Below, one piece after another: positions 40,915 through 50,549 of a stretch of DNA of 64,000 bases. A program made the translations under genes and the position numbers. The stretch is from positions 310,001 to 374,000 of the forward strand of contig NZ_CADIKI010000001.1 in NCBI RefSeq assembly GCF_902859935.1, given 5' to 3'. Position 1 is the first letter of the stretch, and every line of letters begins with the position of its first letter. The notes below the pieces were generated by a model. That model was not told the origin of the DNA, made no database searches, and was given only the letters and a program-made list of their open reading frames with translations. This DNA comes from Paraburkholderia fynbosensis (GTDB lineage Bacteria > Pseudomonadota > Gammaproteobacteria > Burkholderiales > Burkholderiaceae).

Positions 40915-41033
40915 ATGGCGCAGCCCGCGCTGGGGCCGCGCATGCCAGCGAAACCGGCGCGGGTCGATCGGACTTTATCGTTACCGCGCGTTCGCACGAA
41001 TGTGTCGCACGTATGAGGCGGGCAAGAGCCGGA

Positions 41034-41318
41034 CTAGTCCGCCAGCTTACCGGGTGGGAAATGGCCGCTCCTGAGCAGCACAGGCGTGCCGTTGCTGATC
41101 TGCAAGTGCTCGCGCGCCACGGCCTCGATGCGCGGACGGCCGGCATCGAACGCGCGCAGCCAGCCTTCGCGGTCCTCCGTGTAGGCGCCGAAGTGGTCTT
41201 CGAGCGCTTCGACCGAAATCGCGCACGGAACCGGCTCGCCGTCCACCAGCGCGGGAAAGACTACGGTCAGATTGGAGCCGCGGTAGGCAGGCGCGTCCGC
41301 GGGAAACCGAATTTCCAT
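41034..41318 (-). CDS. DUF1488 domain protein
   Basis: The 94-residue product from ATG 41318 begins MEIRFPADAPAYRGSNLTVV and continues ISVEALEDHFGAYTE, matching DUF1488. GAGGCG lies before the start. The frame remains open to 41519, where a longer start would overlap the upstream small gene by 4 bp, but the extra 67 residues have no similarity. Function unknown; such proteins are common in Burkholderia. Confidence 0.82.
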   Translation of the reverse strand: MEIRFPADAPAYRGSNLTVVFPALVDGEPVPCAISVEALEDHFGAYTEDREGWLRAFDAGRPRIEAVAREHLQISNGTPVLLRSGHFPPGKLAD

Positions 41319-41518
41319 GGTCGCCTCATCAGAAGGTTCCGGCACGAAGGCGGCGCCGGCCAGAACTGGCCGCGCGCCGCCAACCCCGCTATGGTACTCG
41401 TGCGGCCCGAGCGCGGTCCAGCGGGCTGCGGAGCTTTCTTCTGAGTTATCGGGCGCGATTTCGGGTGCGTTTTTTTGTGGGCCTGCAGCGGCGAGTTTGC
41501 CCGTATTCCGTGCTGGCA

Positions 41519-41782
41519 TCAGTGTCCACCCAATAGACGGTCGACATAGTCGCGCGCCGCCTGTTCAACGAAAACCAGCGCGTCCGCCTCGCTGCCGAAG
41601 CGTTGCTCTCCGCCGAGATCCAGCAGCGTTTCCATCCGGCGCGGATCGTCCGGACCGTGTTCGGCGAGACTCACCGAACCGACGTAGGTGCCGCCCGCCT
41701 CCGGCGCATCGGTGGCCGGCACGAAGCGCGCGGCGGCGCTGATGTAATAGCCGCGATAAGGTCCGCTGACCCGTTCAGCCAT
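41519..41782 (-). CDS. Hypothetical protein (87 aa) upstream of DUF1488 gene
   Basis: The protein begins MAERVSGPYRGYYISAAARF and is 87 residues long, with a likely beta-strand-rich first half and a helical end (SEADALVFVEQAARDYVDRLL). GGAGGAAGACT is the ribosome site. It has no signal peptide. It is on the same strand as the DUF1488 gene and probably cotranscribed. No family assigned with confidence. Confidence 0.7.
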   Translation of the reverse strand: MAERVSGPYRGYYISAAARFVPATDAPEAGGTYVGSVSLAEHGPDDPRRMETLLDLGGEQRFGSEADALVFVEQAARDYVDRLLGGH

Positions 41783-42047
41783 AGTCTTCCTCCTCGTTGC
41801 GATTGATGGAGCGCGCGGCGCGCAGCGCGTCGGCCTGCGCTTCGCCGCAGGTCCGCAGATGCCGTCGCACGCATGCGCTTCTGGCAAACAGCCAGTAAGT
41901 AAGGCGCCTCGCGCACCGATAAGTTCTACCGGAAGCGTATCGGCCGTCGCTGCGCATTGCACTTGTTCGGGTCGTGCGGGTCGAACTTCGACATCGGCAC
42001 GATCCGTGCTGCCGCAAGACGCGATTTTCGAGGGCGACGAGCGCAAT

Positions 42048-42239
42048 ATGGGAAAATATTTTCTACAGAACCAGGAACTGCCCGAGCCGGATGCGGCGAA
42101 CAAGTGGTTTGCGTATGCCGAAAGCCACGGCATCGACATTCCGAAAGCCATCAGCATCTGGGAAGACGCGGCCACCGAAAGCGGCGCTGAAAGCCGCCGG
42201 CTGGTCAGCGCAGCGGGCATCACGATCGAGACGCCCTAG
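42048..42239 (+). CDS. Small hypothetical protein (63 aa)
   Basis: The product MGKYFLQNQELPEPDAANKW begins at ATG 42048. It is helical and acidic, ends GITIETP, and has no signal peptide or Cys. A good coding pattern supports it, but no clear ribosome site precedes it; a longer frame opens at 41859. Family unknown. Confidence 0.55.
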   Translation: MGKYFLQNQELPEPDAANKWFAYAESHGIDIPKAISIWEDAATESGAESRRLVSAAGITIETP

Positions 42240-42311
42240 CTGTCGGCGCGCACGTCGCGTGGCGGCGTCGAGCCCACGAACCACCCGACCACCAGAAAGG
42301 AAATCATCACG

Positions 42312-42704
42312 ATGCATTTTATGACGCAACTGCGGACTCAACCGCGCCGCGCCGGCCGCTTCCGATCCACTACCGCGCTCGCGCTGCTCCGCCGGGTTGC
42401 GCTGTCGGCCGCCCTGCCCGCCGCCGTGCTGCTGGGCACGGGTCTCGCCGGTTGCGCATCGTCGAACACGACCTCGTTGATCAACCTGCCGAACGGCCAG
42501 ACCGGTTTCGCGGTGAATTGCAGCGGCGCCGACGCCGCTTCCAGTTGGGCCTCCTGCTACGTGCAGGCCGGCAACGCATGCGGCGCGACCGGCTACGAGA
42601 TCGTGTCGAAAGATAACGACGAAGGCGGCACCGCGGGCGGCAGCATCACCAACGTCGTATCGGCCAACGTGAAAAACCGTTCGATGATCGTGCGCTGCAA
42701 GTAA
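42312..42704 (+). CDS. Putative lipoprotein (130 aa)
   Basis: The product has a long basic n-region (MHFMTQLRTQPRRAGRFRST) followed by a hydrophobic core and lipobox LAGC (Cys48), so a membrane-anchored lipoprotein is predicted. The mature part has two cysteine pairs (NCSGADAASSWASCYVQAGN and the later GNACGATGYEIV) and a Ser/Asn-rich C-terminus ending MIVRCK. An AGGAAA ribosome site precedes the ATG. No family recognised. Confidence 0.75.
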   Translation: MHFMTQLRTQPRRAGRFRSTTALALLRRVALSAALPAAVLLGTGLAGCASSNTTSLINLPNGQTGFAVNCSGADAASSWASCYVQAGNACGATGYEIVSKDNDEGGTAGGSITNVVSANVKNRSMIVRCK

Positions 42705-42824
42705 GCGCCATCCCCAACGTTGGCGCCACTGAACGGCGGGCACCGACGTCACGCTCAACTTAGACCATGGCAATGCGGCGCACGAGATCCTGATCACCGG
42801 CGGACGCTGCGTCGCTTCGCTGGA

Positions 42825-43163
42825 TCAATGCGCCTGCATCTTCGAGAAGATGTTCAACACGGCGACGCCGGCGACGATCAGTCCGAGCCCGATGATCGCC
42901 GGCACGTCGGGCACCTGGCGGTACAGCAGCAGCGCGACCAGCGTGATCAGCACGATGCCCGCGCCCGACCACACCGCGTAGACGATGCCGACGGGAATGC
43001 TGCGCAGCGTCAGCGACAGGCAATAGAACGCCACGCCGTAGCCGAGCACGACGATCGCCGACGGCAGGAGCCGCGAGAAGCCTTCCGAGGCTCGCATCGC
43101 GGAAGTCGCAACCACCTCGGCGACGATCGCGATGCCCAGCAATGCGTAGGGCGGCACCCGCAT
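42825..43163 (-). CDS. SMR family multidrug efflux transporter (EmrE-like)
   Basis: This small multidrug resistance protein has 112 residues and four membrane helices. The essential membrane Glu is Glu16 in AIVAEVVATSAM. Helix 3 includes GIVYAVWSGAGIVLITLVAL and helix 4 PAIIGLGLIVAGVAVLNIFS, matching EmrE rather than the Gdx/SugE guanidinium group, though the boundary is not sharp. The start at 43163 is four bases after the stop of the upstream gene. Confidence 0.93.
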   Translation of the reverse strand: MRVPPYALLGIAIVAEVVATSAMRASEGFSRLLPSAIVVLGYGVAFYCLSLTLRSIPVGIVYAVWSGAGIVLITLVALLLYRQVPDVPAIIGLGLIVAGVAVLNIFSKMQAH

Positions 43164-43167
43164 TGCA

Positions 43168-43665
43168 TCAGACCTTGGCAAGCGCGAGCTTGCTGTAGTC
43201 GTGGCCTAGATGCGCGCACAGCGCCTCCACCACCAGTTCGTGATCGGCACGCTGCGGCAAACCGGACACGGTGATCGAACCGATCACCCCCGCGCCCGCC
43301 ACCGTCAACGGAAACGCGCCGCCGTGGGCGGCGTATTCCGTGTTCGGCAAGCCGTGCTTGTCGGCGAGCGTGCTGCCCGCCAGTTGCATCTTCAGGCCGA
43401 TCGCATACGAACTGCGGCGAAAATGCGCGACCGTGTTGCCCTTGCGGCGTGCCCAATCCACGTTGTCCGGCGTCGCGCCGCCGAGCAGGCTGAAGAACAG
43501 CGGCTGGCCGAAGGTGCGCACATCGATCGCAGCGGCGATGCCGCGCGCCTTCGCGACCTCGTGCAGATAGGCGCCAATTTGCCATGCGCGGTCGGCATCG
43601 AATTGAGGGAACACCAGGGCGTGTTCCTGAGCGGCAATCACCTGCAGATCGTGAGCGATATCCAT
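43168..43665 (-). CDS. UPF0303/heme-degrading domain protein
   Basis: The 165-residue protein belongs to the UPF0303 family, related to the HbpS/DUF336 fold. Conserved segments are [16 protein letters not shown] and [20 protein letters not shown]. It is cytoplasmic with no signal peptide. The biochemical role is not settled; some relatives bind heme or cobalamin. It is four bases upstream of the SMR gene and probably cotranscribed. Confidence 0.9.
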   Translation of the reverse strand: MDIAHDLQVIAAQEHALVFPQFDADRAWQIGAYLHEVAKARGIAAAIDVRTFGQPLFFSLLGGATPDNVDWARRKGNTVAHFRRSSYAIGLKMQLAGSTLADKHGLPNTEYAAHGGAFPLTVAGAGVIGSITVSGLPQRADHELVVEALCAHLGHDYSKLALAKV

Positions 43666-43889
43666 GGGGTTCAGAGCAAGGTAGGAGTTGAGGCGCTCGC
43701 CGTTGTTCGTGGTCCGGCGTGAACGCCCAGCGAGCCGCGCAAAGAGAACCTGATTCTAGCGCAGCGTTCATGACGGTCTTTGCCGCATGCGACGTGGCCG
43801 ATACGTGCGGCGACGTCGGATCCGCGCAAGCGGCGTATCGTGCAGTGCTCCGCGCCACGCGCGAAGTGAAGGCGATTCTTAAATAGCTG

Positions 43890-43918
43890 TTGCACTAGCG
43901 TAAGCTTTGCCCTATAAT
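43890..43918 (+). promoter_or_regulatory. Sigma-70 promoter for tRNA-fMet
   Basis: TTGCAC (43890-43895) and TATAAT (43913-43918) are separated by 17 bp, a near-consensus sigma-70 promoter. The tRNA begins 15 bp after the -10 element, so transcription starts about 8 bases before it. Confidence 0.9.
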
Positions 43919-43933
43919 CTTTTCTTCGACGGA

Positions 43934-44010
<77 letters not shown>

Positions 44011-44372
44011 AGAGCATCAACCGGTTGAAATCGTCGAAAAACATTGAAGGCTTGCCAAACCGGCAGGCCTTTTTTGTTTTGCGCTGCCGGCGGGCTCTTG
44101 CGCTGTGCATCCCGCACGTTCCCCCCGCGTGACTCTTTGTCTTTGCGCGATCTGCTCCAGATCCTCCACGCGCTACTACGCATCAGATTTCCGCACGATA
44201 CGCGTGACGCCGGCCACGGCCATCTCGTCACGCCGCCCGTCCATCCGGACTCCGAAGCGATCAGGTCCACGCCTCACGGGCGATTCCGACGCTTGCTCCG
44301 CCACGGGCCTTCGTCCCAATTAACCCTCCGCCCCGGTGATAAACTCCCATCACTCCTTCTCGTCTCCTTCCT
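44011..44372. other. Intergenic region after tRNA-fMet
   Basis: This 362-bp stretch holds the tRNA terminator at 44047-44075 and otherwise no gene. It ends with the upstream region of the NUDIX gene, where CTCCTTCTCGTCTCCTT is seen in place of a purine-rich ribosome site. Confidence 0.45.
44047..44075 (+). terminator. Rho-independent terminator after tRNA-fMet
   Basis: A stem AAGGCTTGCC against GGCAGGCCTT (one G-T pair) with a five-base loop is followed by TTTTTTG at 44070-44076. It lies 36 bp after the tRNA. Confidence 0.85.
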
Positions 44373-44918
44373 ATGAAATTCTGTTCTGTCTGCGGCCACG
44401 GCGTCAGTCTGAGCATCCCGCCGGGCGATAACCGCGAGCGCTTCGTCTGCGGCAGTTGCGGCACGGTGCATTACCAGAATCCGCGTAACGTGGTCGGCAC
44501 CGTCCCGGTCTGGGACGACAAGGTGCTGCTGTGCCGCCGCGCGATCGAACCGCGCTACGGCTACTGGACGCTGCCCGCGGGCTTCATGGAGATGGGTGAA
44601 ACGACCGCCGAGGCGGCTTCGCGCGAAACGCTGGAGGAAGCCGGCGCGCGCGTCGAAGTGCAAAGCCTGTTCTCCCTGCTGAACGTGCCGCACGTGCATC
44701 AGGTGCATCTGTTCTACATGGCGCGCCTGCTCGATCTAGAAATCGCCGCTGGTGAGGAAAGTCTCGAAGTCAAACTCTTCGAGGAACACGAAATTCCGTG
44801 GGACGAGATCGCCTTCCCCACTGTCGGCCAGACGCTACGGTTCTTTTTCGCCGACCGCGCCACCGGCAGCTTTGGCCTGCACACGGGCGATATCTTCCGC
44901 TCGCTGCGCGAAGGTTGA
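44373..44918 (+). CDS. NUDIX hydrolase with N-terminal zinc ribbon
   Basis: The 181-residue protein has a zinc ribbon (CSVCGHG at 4-10, CGSCGTVHY at 26-34) and a NUDIX box G70-x5-E-x7-REx-LEEAG (GFMEMGETTAEAASRETLEE). This architecture resembles NudC/NADH pyrophosphatase-like and ADP-ribose pyrophosphatase-like proteins, but it is shorter than NudC. The substrate is not deducible. It lies 9 bp upstream of aat on the same strand. Confidence 0.9.
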   Translation: MKFCSVCGHGVSLSIPPGDNRERFVCGSCGTVHYQNPRNVVGTVPVWDDKVLLCRRAIEPRYGYWTLPAGFMEMGETTAEAASRETLEEAGARVEVQSLFSLLNVPHVHQVHLFYMARLLDLEIAAGEESLEVKLFEEHEIPWDEIAFPTVGQTLRFFFADRATGSFGLHTGDIFRSLREG

Positions 44919-44927
44919 GCGGCGCGC

Positions 44928-45665
44928 ATGGTCCCTTGGCTCGGAACTGACGATCCGTTCCCGTCCGTCGAGCGTGCACTGGGCGCGACGAGCGGCGCGC
45001 CCGGCCTGCTCGCGGCGAGCGGCGATCTGTTGCCCTCACGGCTGATCGACGCCTATCGGCGCGGCATCTTCCCGTGGTATTCGGACGGCCAGCCGGTGTT
45101 GTGGTGGAGCCCCGACCCGCGCATGATCCTGCGTCCCGCCGAATTCAAACTGTCGCCGTCGCTACGCAAGACGCTCAGGCGGGTGCTGCGCGACGACGCG
45201 TGGGAAATCCGCGTCGACGATGACTTCGCCGCCGTGATGCGCGCCTGCGCACAAGCGCTGCGACGCGGACAGCGCGGGACGTGGATCACCGCCGACGTGG
45301 TCGAAGCCTATTCGTCGCTGCACCGGATGGGCGATGCGCATAGCATCGAAAGCTGGTTCGAAGGCAAGCGCGTGGGCGGCCTGTATGGCGTGTCGTTCGG
45401 CAAGATGTTCTTCGGCGAATCGATGTTCGCGCAGGCCACCGACGCGTCGAAAATCGCGCTGGCCGCACTGGTCGGCCACTTGCGCCGTCACGAAATAGAA
45501 ATGATAGACTGCCAGCAGAACACGTCGCATCTGGCATCGCTGGGCGGTCGCGAGATAGCGCGCAAGGCGTTCATCGCGCATGTTCGCGCGTCTGTCGACG
45601 CAGCGCCCATTCCCTGGCGCTTCGACAAGACCGCGTTACTCGAGATCGTCACGCGGGCGGCGTAG
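44928..45665 (+). CDS. aat: Leucyl/phenylalanyl-tRNA-protein transferase
   Basis: Aat adds leucine or phenylalanine to proteins with N-terminal Lys or Arg, marking them for ClpSAP. The 245-residue protein has [20 protein letters not shown] and [20 protein letters not shown], core motifs of the family. It is 9 bp downstream of the NUDIX gene and 107 bp upstream of bpt. Confidence 0.96.
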   Translation: MVPWLGTDDPFPSVERALGATSGAPGLLAASGDLLPSRLIDAYRRGIFPWYSDGQPVLWWSPDPRMILRPAEFKLSPSLRKTLRRVLRDDAWEIRVDDDFAAVMRACAQALRRGQRGTWITADVVEAYSSLHRMGDAHSIESWFEGKRVGGLYGVSFGKMFFGESMFAQATDASKIALAALVGHLRRHEIEMIDCQQNTSHLASLGGREIARKAFIAHVRASVDAAPIPWRFDKTALLEIVTRAA

Positions 45666-45772
45666 GAAGGAAGAATCAGGCCGAATCCGGACCCGCCGTC
45701 CACCGAGCCGCGGGTGACAAAACTGCAGGGTGCCGGGTTCGCATTACCAGAGACGCTTCGCGAGCTGCCAAC

Positions 45773-46594
45773 GTGACTCATCCCAACGAGCTGCCTCTTT
45801 CTCCGCTTTCAGCGTTGCAGTTTTATGCAACGGCGCCCTATCCCTGCAGCTATCTGGACGGCCGCATCGCGCGCTCGCAAGTCGCCACACCCAGTCACCT
45901 GATCAACTCCGACGTCTATACCGATCTCGTCAAGGCGGGTTTCCGGCGCTCGGGCGTCTTCACGTACAGGCCGTATTGCGACGGCTGCCGCGCCTGCGTG
46001 CCAGTGCGCGTGCCGGTCGAACAGTTCGAGCCGAACCGCACGCAGCGGCGCGTGTGGAAGAAGCACGGCGAGATGGTCGCCACCGTCGCGCCGCTCCATT
46101 ACGACGAAGAACACTACGCGCTGTACATGCGCTACCAGTCGGCAAGGCATGCGGGCGGCGGCATGGACCGTGACAGCCGCGACCAGTACGAGCAGTTCCT
46201 GTTGCAGAGCCGGATCAATTCGCGCCTCGTCGAATTCCGCGAGCCGCTGCCGGACCGGCCGGAGGCGGCCGGCATCCTGCGCATGATCAGCATGATCGAC
46301 ATTCTCGGCGACGGGCTCTCGTCCGTGTACACGTTCTTCGAGCCGGGGCTCACGCGAACCAGCTTCGGCACCTACAACATCTACTGGCAGATCGAACAGG
46401 CGCGTAGCCTGAAGCTGCCGTACGTGTATCTCGGCTACTGGATCCGCGAGAGCCCGAAGATGGCGTACAAGGCGAATTTCCGCCCGCTCGAAGGGTTGAT
46501 CGACGGCGCGTGGCGCGTGCTCGATCCCGCAAGCATCGATCTGCCGCCGGTCGATCTGGCGATTCACGGCAAGCGCGGACCGCTCAGGCCTTAA
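45773..46594 (+). CDS. bpt: Aspartate/glutamate leucyltransferase (Bpt)
   Basis: Bpt adds leucine to proteins beginning with acidic residues, feeding the same degradation route as Aat. The 273-residue protein has the N-terminal [13 protein letters not shown] and [14 protein letters not shown] motifs with the conserved Cys residues of this ATE1-like family. It begins with GTG. The pair aat-bpt gives a full Leu N-degron branch. Confidence 0.94.
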   Translation: MTHPNELPLSPLSALQFYATAPYPCSYLDGRIARSQVATPSHLINSDVYTDLVKAGFRRSGVFTYRPYCDGCRACVPVRVPVEQFEPNRTQRRVWKKHGEMVATVAPLHYDEEHYALYMRYQSARHAGGGMDRDSRDQYEQFLLQSRINSRLVEFREPLPDRPEAAGILRMISMIDILGDGLSSVYTFFEPGLTRTSFGTYNIYWQIEQARSLKLPYVYLGYWIRESPKMAYKANFRPLEGLIDGAWRVLDPASIDLPPVDLAIHGKRGPLRP

Positions 46595-46697
46595 CACGGC
46601 GCGCCGTTCGCCTCGCTGCTGATTCAACGCCGGCGTCGCGCGCCAGCGGCGCCGCCGATTCTGTGAATCGGTCTCATTAAAACGCAAAACCGGTAAA

Positions 46698-47759
46698 ATG
46701 ACGGGTTCTCATTTTCCGGCCGCCCGGCTTCGTCCTGTGTTCAGTCCCCTCTACCCGCTTATTCGCGCCCAACTCTTTCGCATGGACGCGGAAGACGCTC
46801 ACCACCTGACTTTGCGCATGCTCGGCGCCGCCGGCCGCGCCGGCCTTGCCGGCGTGCTCGCGCCGCATGTGCCGGACGCGCCGCGTACCGTGATGGGGCT
46901 TACGTTCCGCAATCCGGTCGGGCTCGCGGCGGGTCTCGACAAGGACGGCGCGTGCATCGACGGACTGGCCGCGCTTGGCTTCGGCTTCATCGAAGTCGGC
47001 ACCGTGACGCCGCGCGCGCAGCCGGGTAATCCGCGCCCGCGCATGTTCCGCCTGCCGCAGGCGAACGCGGTCATCAACCGGATGGGCTTTAACAACGCAG
47101 GCGTCGACCAGTTCGTGAAGAACGTGCAGGCCGCGCGCTACCGCGGCATTCTCGGGCTGAACATCGGCAAGAACGCCGACACGCCGATCGAGCGCGCCGC
47201 CGAAGACTACCTGTACTGCCTCGAGCGCGTGTACCCGTTCGCGAGCTACGTGACGGTCAACATCTCGTCGCCGAATACGAAGAACCTGCGCCAGTTGCAA
47301 GGCGCGGGCGAACTCGACGCGCTGCTCGCAGCGCTAAAGGACAAACAGCAGCGCCTTGCCGACATGCACGGCAAGCTAGTGCCGCTCGCGCTGAAAATCG
47401 CGCCGGACCTCGACGACGAACAGGTCAAGTCGATCGCCGACACGCTCTTGCGCCACCGTTTCGAAGGCGTGATCGCGACCAATACCACGCTGTCGCGCAC
47501 CGCCGTCGCTGGCATGCAGCACGGCGACGAAGCCGGCGGCCTGTCGGGCAGGCCGGTGTTCGACGCCTCGAACGAAGTGATCCGCAAGCTGCGCGCCGAG
47601 GTGGGCGAGACGGTGCCGATCATTGGCGTCGGCGGGATTTTCTCGGGCGAGGATGCACGCGCGAAGCTGGCGGCCGGCGCGTCGCTGGTGCAGCTCTATA
47701 CCGGCTTCATCTATCGCGGTCCCGCGCTGGTGGCAGAATGCGCGCAGGCGCTGCGCTGA
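46698..47759 (+). CDS. pyrD: Dihydroorotate dehydrogenase (quinone), class 2
   Basis: PyrD oxidises dihydroorotate to orotate with a membrane quinone in pyrimidine synthesis. The FMN-binding barrel contains [19 protein letters not shown] and the catalytic-loop Ser in [15 protein letters not shown]. The N-terminal helical extension typical of class 2 is present. ATG 46698 gives 353 residues; a GTG at 46737 would give 340 and an N-terminus closer to other Burkholderiaceae PyrD. I cannot decide from ribosome sites. Confidence 0.95.
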   Translation: MTGSHFPAARLRPVFSPLYPLIRAQLFRMDAEDAHHLTLRMLGAAGRAGLAGVLAPHVPDAPRTVMGLTFRNPVGLAAGLDKDGACIDGLAALGFGFIEVGTVTPRAQPGNPRPRMFRLPQANAVINRMGFNNAGVDQFVKNVQAARYRGILGLNIGKNADTPIERAAEDYLYCLERVYPFASYVTVNISSPNTKNLRQLQGAGELDALLAALKDKQQRLADMHGKLVPLALKIAPDLDDEQVKSIADTLLRHRFEGVIATNTTLSRTAVAGMQHGDEAGGLSGRPVFDASNEVIRKLRAEVGETVPIIGVGGIFSGEDARAKLAAGASLVQLYTGFIYRGPALVAECAQALR

Positions 47760-47902
47760 GTCGCGATCGGTCATGGCCCGGGCCAGCTTGAGGCTTCGAC
47801 CCACCGGGCAATATAGACATAAGCAAACGATATTTTGGTTTTCGATAGCCTTTTAGTTAAGCTCTCGTCCGTTAAAACGCCAGACGTACAAAAAGGAACA
47901 CG

Positions 47903-48694
47903 ATGAAATTTGGCCTGCTTAAAAAGCTTCTGGTCGCCGGTCTGATCGGCGCGTCGTTCACCGCCGCCGCGCACGCGGAAGACCTGCTCGACCAGGTCAA
48001 GCAGCGCGGCACGCTGCGCATCGGTCTGGAAGGCACCTTCCCCCCCTTCAACTCGAAGGCGCCGTCGGGTGAACTGGTCGGCTACGACGTCGACATCGCC
48101 AAGGCGGTCGCCGCGAAGCTCGGCGTGAAGCCGGAATTCGTCACGACCGAATGGAGCGGCATCATCGCCGGTCTGCAGGCGGGCAAGTTCGATGTGATCG
48201 TCAACCAGGTCGGCATCACCGACGCGCGCAAGCAGGCTCTCGACTTCTCGCCGGCTTACACGTACTCGGCCGCGCAGCTGATCCAGCGTAAAGACGACAC
48301 GCGTGAGTTCAAGACGCTCGAAGACCTGAAGGGCAAGAAGCTCGGCGTCGGTCTGGGCACGAACTACATGGACATGGCGAAGTCGGTGCCGGGCATCGAC
48401 GTGAAGACGTATCCGGGCGCGCCCGAGTATCTGCGCGATCTGGCCGCCGGGCGGCTGGATGCGGCGCTCAACGACCGTCTGATGCTTGCGTACCTGCTGA
48501 AGAACTCGCAGCTGCCGCTGCGCACTGGCGCGAACGTCGGCGCGGGCAACCCGTCGGGCATTCCGTTCAGGAAGGGCAACCCGAAGTTCGCCAAGGCGAT
48601 CGCCGATGCGATGACCCAGCTCGAAGCGGACGGCACGTTCGCGAAGATCTCGGACAAGTGGTTCGGTATCGACGTCAGCAAGCCGATCAAGTAA
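47903..48694 (+). CDS. Polar amino-acid (probably cystine) ABC binding protein
   Basis: The 263-residue protein has a Sec signal peptide cleaved after AHA near residue 25 and a type-3 binding fold beginning DQVKQRGTLRIGLEGTFPPF. Conserved ligand-site segments are ELVGYDVDIAKAVAAKLG and GLGTNYMD. It resembles the cystine binders FliY/TcyJ and other polar amino-acid binders. The permease lies 345 bp downstream beyond a terminator. Confidence 0.88.
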   Translation: MKFGLLKKLLVAGLIGASFTAAAHAEDLLDQVKQRGTLRIGLEGTFPPFNSKAPSGELVGYDVDIAKAVAAKLGVKPEFVTTEWSGIIAGLQAGKFDVIVNQVGITDARKQALDFSPAYTYSAAQLIQRKDDTREFKTLEDLKGKKLGVGLGTNYMDMAKSVPGIDVKTYPGAPEYLRDLAAGRLDAALNDRLMLAYLLKNSQLPLRTGANVGAGNPSGIPFRKGNPKFAKAIADAMTQLEADGTFAKISDKWFGIDVSKPIK

Positions 48695-48710
48695 GACACG
48701 CGGTGTAAAA

Positions 48711-48751
48711 CGAAGGGCGGCATCGTCGGCGATGCCGCCCTTCGCGTTTTT
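48711..48751 (+). terminator. Rho-independent terminator after the binding protein gene
   Basis: A perfect 15-bp stem (48711-48725 with 48730-48744) and four-base loop is followed by CGTTTTT. It ends or attenuates the binding-protein transcript before the permease gene. Confidence 0.9.
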
Positions 48752-49039
48752 GCGGCATGGCGCCCATGCATGCTGCGTGAGCCCGCCTCGCCCGCGCGTA
48801 AGCGCCGCTGGACCGGCGCGTTGCCCGCAGACTGCTGCGTGGCGAGACGCCTCGCAGCGCATGACGCAAGCCGCGCAGCGCCACACCGACGGCGTATGGA
48901 AAGCCGCTTCCCGATCGCGCCGCCCCCGTCTCTATCGATACGCGCGCCCCCCCCACGCATTCAATCCCCACGGCAAGCGCGCCTTAACGCCCGCCAAAGT
49001 TTATGATGTGCGCTTTGTGCGCCAACCAGACCACCGCTC
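48752..49039. other. Intergenic region before the permease gene
   Basis: No gene is seen in these 288 bp. It is GC-rich with C-runs near 48946-48956. The permease may have its own promoter here, or depend on read-through of the terminator. Confidence 0.35.
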
Positions 49040-49699
49040 ATGTCCACCACCTCCCTGCTCGTCCAATCGCTTCCTGTGCTCGCACAGGGCGCCGTCCTGA
49101 CGGTCAAGTTCGCGGTTCTGTCGATGATCTTCGGCCTGATTGCCGGCGCCATGCTCGCGTTGATGGGCATCAGCCACAACCGGCTGCTGAACTGGATCGC
49201 GCGCATCTACGTGAGCATCATGCGCGGCACGCCGCTGCTGGTGCAGATCTTCGTGATCTACTACGGCCTGCCGAGCTTCGGCATTTCGCTCGATCCGACG
49301 CCGGCTGGCGTGATCGCACTGTCGGCGAACGTGGCGGCGTATCTGTCGGAGAGCATGCGCGGCGCGATTCTCGGGATTCCCAGCGGCCAATGGCTGGCCG
49401 CCTATAGCCTCGGACTCTCGCGCCGCCAGACGCTGCGCTACGTGATCGCGCCGCAAGCGTTGCGCATTGCGGTGCCGAGCCTGTCGAACAGTCTGATCAG
49501 CCTGATCAAGGACACCTCGCTCGTGTCGGTGATCACCGTGACCGAACTGCTGCGCAGCGCGCAGGAAATGATCGCGTCGACCTATCAGCCGCTGCCGCTC
49601 TATCTCGCCGCCGCCGCGGTGTACTGGGTGCTGTGCCAGGTGCTCGAATGGGCGCAGCGCTGGTACGAACGGCGCCTTGCGCTGCCGTCGCGCCACTGA
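49040..49699 (+). CDS. Polar amino-acid ABC transporter permease
   Basis: The 219-residue protein is a His/Glu/polar amino-acid permease (TcyL/YecS type) with about five membrane segments. The N-terminal ALTVKFAVLSMIFGLIAGAM-type motif and the EAA loop AYSLGLSRRQTLRYVIAPQA are characteristic. It probably partners the upstream binding protein. No ATPase gene follows in this window. Confidence 0.92.
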   Translation: MSTTSLLVQSLPVLAQGAVLTVKFAVLSMIFGLIAGAMLALMGISHNRLLNWIARIYVSIMRGTPLLVQIFVIYYGLPSFGISLDPTPAGVIALSANVAAYLSESMRGAILGIPSGQWLAAYSLGLSRRQTLRYVIAPQALRIAVPSLSNSLISLIKDTSLVSVITVTELLRSAQEMIASTYQPLPLYLAAAAVYWVLCQVLEWAQRWYERRLALPSRH

Positions 49700-49723
49700 G
49701 CGCCCCCCTCGCGCTCGGCCGCT

Positions 49724-50422
49724 CTAGCGGCCGGCGAGCGGTGACGCCGCGTCCAGCGGCGCGCCGAAGCGCCCGAAGCGCGGCTCGTAGTAGTGCTCCG
49801 GATCGAGCGAGAACGCGACGCGCCGCGTGCGGCCCATCAGTTCCGTGCGCGGGAAAAAGCCGAAGTACCGCGAGTCGGCGCTGTCGTCGCGATTGTCGCC
49901 GAGCATCAGATACTTGCCCGGCGGCACAATGACCGGACCGAACGAATCACGCGGGCTCGGCGCGTCGGGCGCGAGCCGCACCGCATGGGCGACGCCGTCG
50001 AAACGCTCGGTCAGATAATCGCCGTGAGACACGGCATCGCCCGACAGCGGCGCGAGTTTCAGCGGCTGGTAATCGGCGCGCACGCCATTCACATACAGCA
50101 CGTTCTCACGCATCGCGACGCTGTCGCCGGGCAAGCCGATCAGGCGTTTGACCATCAGCTCGTGGGCGGCCGACGAATCGATCGTGACGATGTCGCCGCG
50201 CTGCGGATCGTGCAGATGCAGGAGCGCGATATGCGTGAGCGGCACGCGCAGATCGTAGGCCATCTTGTCGACGAAGATCCGGTCGCCGATGCGGATCGTC
50301 GGCAGCATCGAGCCGCTCGGCACGACATTCCAGTCGGCCACGGCGCTGCGAAACAGCACCATCAGGAAAACAAACGCGACGAGGCTCCTGCTCTCGCGCC
50401 ACAGCTTGCCGAGCATGCGCAT
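49724..50422 (-). CDS. lepB: Signal peptidase I
   Basis: This S26 family peptidase cleaves Sec signal peptides at the membrane. The start ATG 50422 follows GGAGCC and gives 232 residues. The catalytic Ser38 lies in VPSGSMLPTI and Lys92 in MVKRLIGLPGD; the box LGDNRDDSADSRYFG is present. It has one hydrophobic anchor (AFVFLMVLFRSAVADW) instead of two, unlike the main LepB, so it is probably a second, shorter signal peptidase. A longer start at 50506 is open but unlikely. Confidence 0.9.
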   Translation of the reverse strand: MRMLGKLWRESRSLVAFVFLMVLFRSAVADWNVVPSGSMLPTIRIGDRIFVDKMAYDLRVPLTHIALLHLHDPQRGDIVTIDSSAAHELMVKRLIGLPGDSVAMRENVLYVNGVRADYQPLKLAPLSGDAVSHGDYLTERFDGVAHAVRLAPDAPSPRDSFGPVIVPPGKYLMLGDNRDDSADSRYFGFFPRTELMGRTRRVAFSLDPEHYYEPRFGRFGAPLDAASPLAGR

Positions 50423-50549
50423 GGCGAGGCTCCAGTGGAAGAAATTCGAAAGCGGCGTGCGCACACGCAGCGTGGCGCAGCGGCGCACCCGCGGGCATCG
50501 TACCATCGCAGCGCGCGGCGGCGCGTCTTCGGCGCCGCCCCCGCTGCAC

